From the NCBI GenBank assembly GCA_017408535.1, contig JAFQUL010000184.1, positions 1-15,536 of the forward strand: a stretch of DNA of 15,536 nucleotides, given 5' to 3'. Each line of letters starts with the position of its first letter. The first letter of the stretch is position 1. This DNA comes from Clostridia bacterium. Lineage in GTDB: Bacteria; Bacillota; Clostridia; Oscillospirales; CAG-272. Below the pieces are notes generated by a model. It saw nothing but the letters and a program-made list of their open reading frames with translations. It had not been told where the DNA came from and searched no databases. Positions 13,533 to 15,536 of the stretch are shown piece after piece. Both the position numbers and the translations under genes were made by a program.

Positions 13533-13576
13533 AAAAAGAAAAATACGGTAGTCTTTTGCAGGCTCCCGTATTTTTC
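13533..13576 (-). terminator. Terminator of the ribF-dacF-like operon
   Basis: GAAAAATACGG (minus 13576-13566) pairs with its 11-nt complement (13548-13538), with an inner 4-bp extension, and is followed on the minus strand by TTTTTG. It separates the carboxypeptidase homologue from the lipid cluster. Confidence 0.75.
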
Positions 13577-13627
13577 TATGCAATCGTAGTGACCGAAATA
13601 TAAATTTCAGAAGCTGGCCCCAGGTCT

Positions 13628-13641
13628 CAAAAGTACTTTTG
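13628..13641. repeat. 14-bp perfect palindrome
   Basis: CAAAAGTACTTTTG reads the same on both strands and lies 17 bp beyond the stop of the carboxypeptidase homologue. It has no spacer, so it is more likely a protein-binding site or chance than an RNA hairpin. Confidence 0.5.
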
Positions 13642-13657
13642 GTATTTGCTGTTTTCG

Positions 13658-14962
13658 TTATCTGTGTCTCATGGTCCTGCGGTATCTGACTGCGGAGTTT
13701 ATGAGAACGTATGCGATAAATAGAATAACCGCCGATACCGCGGTGGCGATGAAGAACCTGCTTGAGGCGAATGCCTTTATCCTCTCAAGAACGTAGAGAA
13801 ACTCACTTCTCTTTACGTCTGAGGCGGCTATCAGATCCACGTTGCCCACTATCTGGTCATTATACATCAAGGTGACCATGCCGAGCCGCTGGCCCTTCTC
13901 TACCGGGGCTGTCACCGAGTCGCTCTCAAGCTTTACCGTCTTTTGTACTACGAAATCAATGTCATCGGAATATGGCATATAGCAGGATACTGTTCCGTCT
14001 GCAATGCAGGAGACAAAGTCTACGTCGTCAGACATGGTAACTGTCATTTCCGCTATGATGTCCCCTTCCTCTATAACGTTTCTGTAGCCGTAATTTGAAA
14101 AAGCATATCTCAGAAGCTTTGTAGCCTCAACGTATGAGTAGATGGTATCTGTGCTCTCATCGTATTCCGCGCCCATGACCACACACAGGTATGACGCACC
14201 GTCATAAGAGGCGGTGGTTGCTACGGCGTAACCGCCCTGCTTTGTGAAGCCCGCACTGAGGCCGCGGGCATACTTGTAGTAGTATTTGGTTTCGATAGCT
14301 CTTGATATCAGTGCGTTTTTGCTGTGGATCGTGCGCTCGCCGGAAATATTTGTTGCGGGCATGATATACTTGTCAAGGGAGCTGTACTCCATATAAGTTT
14401 TGTTCTTATATGCTTCCATAGCTATCTTTGCGGTGTCAGCACAGGTGGTATACATTGCTTCATCGTGCATTCCGCTGGCATTTGTATAGTTGGTATTGAC
14501 AGCACCGAGGGATACCGCACGGGCGTTCATTCGTGAAAGAAAGGCTGAAAGACTGCCGTCAATTGCAAAGGCCAGAACTGTGGCCGCATCGTTTGCACCG
14601 CCCACGAGAGTGGCGGCAATAAGGTCACGGAAGCTGACCCGCTCCCCTTCCTTCAGACTGATGTTATTGCCCATAACGTCTCTGAGCATCTTCTTTGTGA
14701 CGGTGACCTCCTCGTCAAGCCGGCCTGACAGCTGTTCGATGGCTACCAGTCCCACCATCATTTTTACCGTTGCGGTGGGGTATACTCTTTCCCCGGTGTT
14801 TTCTTCGAATATCACCGTGTTGTTTTCTATGTTATAAAGATATGCGGAGGTTGCGTGTTCAAGGCTCGGCACCTCTTCCTCTGCCGCCGCGGTTACCGAA
14901 AAAAGCGGGATGACCGTTACTGCGGTAAGGAACAGGGTAAGTACCCTCTGTATTATTTTCAC
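13658..14962 (-). CDS. D-alanyl-D-alanine carboxypeptidase homologue (S11 family) with degenerate active site
   Basis: The product is 434 aa. A signal peptide (1-27, cleavage near TAAAEE), an S11/PBP5-like domain (about 33-285), a C-terminal beta domain (about 295-385), and a membrane helix (about 405-426) with a basic tail give the architecture of a DacF-type protein anchored outside the membrane. S11 enzymes trim the last D-Ala from peptidoglycan stem peptides using SxxK, SxN and KTG. Here the aligned positions read YPTATVK (Ala64 for the nucleophile Ser, Lys67 kept), GGAND (Gly122 for Ser, Asn124 kept) and GLSAG (Ser236-Ala237 for Lys-Thr). The fold is intact but catalysis appears lost, so it may bind rather than cut peptidoglycan or regulate another enzyme. 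It starts 26 nt after ribF with AAGGAG. No frameshift or stop is present. Confidence 0.9.
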   Translation of the reverse strand: MKIIQRVLTLFLTAVTVIPLFSVTAAAEEEVPSLEHATSAYLYNIENNTVIFEENTGERVYPTATVKMMVGLVAIEQLSGRLDEEVTVTKKMLRDVMGNNISLKEGERVSFRDLIAATLVGGANDAATVLAFAIDGSLSAFLSRMNARAVSLGAVNTNYTNASGMHDEAMYTTCADTAKIAMEAYKNKTYMEYSSLDKYIMPATNISGERTIHSKNALISRAIETKYYYKYARGLSAGFTKQGGYAVATTASYDGASYLCVVMGAEYDESTDTIYSYVEATKLLRYAFSNYGYRNVIEEGDIIAEMTVTMSDDVDFVSCIADGTVSCYMPYSDDIDFVVQKTVKLESDSVTAPVEKGQRLGMVTLMYNDQIVGNVDLIAASDVKRSEFLYVLERIKAFASSRFFIATAVSAVILFIAYVLINSAVRYRRTMRHR

Positions 14963-14988
14963 ATCTTTCTCCTTGTTTTATAGTTGCA

Positions 14989-15536
14989 TTATACTTTACT
15001 GCGGTCGGAAAAATATTCGCAGGCCGCCGCGGCATCGCGTTTTATCTGCTCTGTCAGCTCCTCGGGGACAGAAAAGTGCATCTCCTCTCTGAGCCGCTTA
15101 TAAAAGCACACCTGTACCGTTTCTCCGTAGAGCAGACCGCTGTAGTTTATAATGTGTGTCTCACAGTTAATGCGGCCGTCGCCGTCAAAGGTAGGACGGC
15201 AGCCCACGTTGGTTATAGCGGGAAGGGTGTCACCTCCCACGCTGACGGTAGAGGCATATATTCCCGTTCTCGGTATGATATGCCCCTCGGGAAAATTCTG
15301 ATTTATTGTAGGAACGCCGAGAGTACGTCCCAGCTGTTTCCCGTGCACCACGGGAAGACTTACCGAGAACGGCCGTCCCAGCAGCTCTGCCGCCTCCTCG
15401 GTTTCACCTTTTTCTATCAGACTGCGTATGCGGCTGGAGGATACGATCCCACCGCCCGCCGAGACCGCAGGCACTACGGTGACGTCGCCGCCGTTACACC
15501 TCATCAGGCGGAGAAGAGTATCTGCATCCCCGGCAC
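14989..15536 (-). CDS. ribF: Bifunctional riboflavin kinase/FAD synthetase, C-terminal part (5' end outside window)
   Basis: Only the last 182 codons are inside the window; the frame is open through 15536, so an internal ATG at 15504 is not the true start. RibF converts riboflavin to FMN and then FAD in the cytosol. The fragment begins at the end of the FAD synthetase domain, shown by SSSRIRSLIEKGETEEAAELLGRPF, then the riboflavin kinase domain: GKQLGRTLGVPTIN with the conserved PTxN, GIYAS, ITNVGCRPTF and CETHI with the catalytic Glu. It ends with EELTEQIKRDAAAACEYF, typical of the family. The carboxypeptidase homologue follows 26 nt later and is probably co-transcribed. Nothing unusual is seen. 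Confidence 0.93.
   Translation of the reverse strand, partial: AGDADTLLRLMRCNGGDVTVVPAVSAGGGIVSSSRIRSLIEKGETEEAAELLGRPFSVSLPVVHGKQLGRTLGVPTINQNFPEGHIIPRTGIYASTVSVGGDTLPAITNVGCRPTFDGDGRINCETHIINYSGLLYGETVQVCFYKRLREEMHFSVPEELTEQIKRDAAAACEYFSDRSKV

Overview
The window looks like part of a Clostridia (Oscillospiraceae/Ruminococcus-type) chromosome. This rests on an N-terminal dockerin pair on a secreted protein, strong GGAGG-type ribosome binding sites, sigma-A-like promoters and Firmicutes-type proteins (MgtE, FakA/FakB-like, PlsY, FtsH, OmpR-type two-component system). No rRNA, tRNA, IS element or CRISPR array was seen.

Layout. 1-1067 (-): 5' part of a secreted dockerin and Cys-rich protein, cut by the window edge. 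1298-2152 (+): DUF11-type repeat protein closed by a terminator. 2298-4371 (+): mgtE magnesium transporter followed by a TtcA-like tRNA thiolation enzyme, behind a near-consensus promoter. 4502-4813 (-): small XRE regulator. About 4921-5085 (+): a freestanding structured RNA gene with its own promoter and terminator and no gene behind it. 5194-10202 (-): ftsH > fakB-like (DegV) > fakA-like (DAK2) > plsY-like 1. 10350-13367 (-): PAP2-like membrane protein > response regulator > histidine kinase > plsY-like 2, ended by a terminator. 13658-15536 (-): 3' part of ribF, then a DD-carboxypeptidase homologue.

The most interesting part is the 8 kb block 5194-13367. It holds two minus-strand operons that combine fatty-acid activation (FakA with a DegV/FakB partner, making acyl phosphate), two acyl-phosphate:glycerol-3-phosphate acyltransferase homologues, a probable lipid phosphatase, the membrane protease FtsH and a two-component system whose kinase has only a short loop outside the membrane. 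By eye the block is more AT-rich than the flanking mgtE and ribF regions. I infer a dedicated, regulated membrane-lipid synthesis or remodelling module. Two of its members look altered: the DegV/FakB reading frame is broken by one base in a homopolymer, and the second PlsY lacks the usual Arg of motif 1.

Other points that stand out are the orphan structured RNA and a penicillin-binding-protein-like carboxypeptidase in which all three catalytic motifs are degenerate, suggesting a non-enzymatic role.
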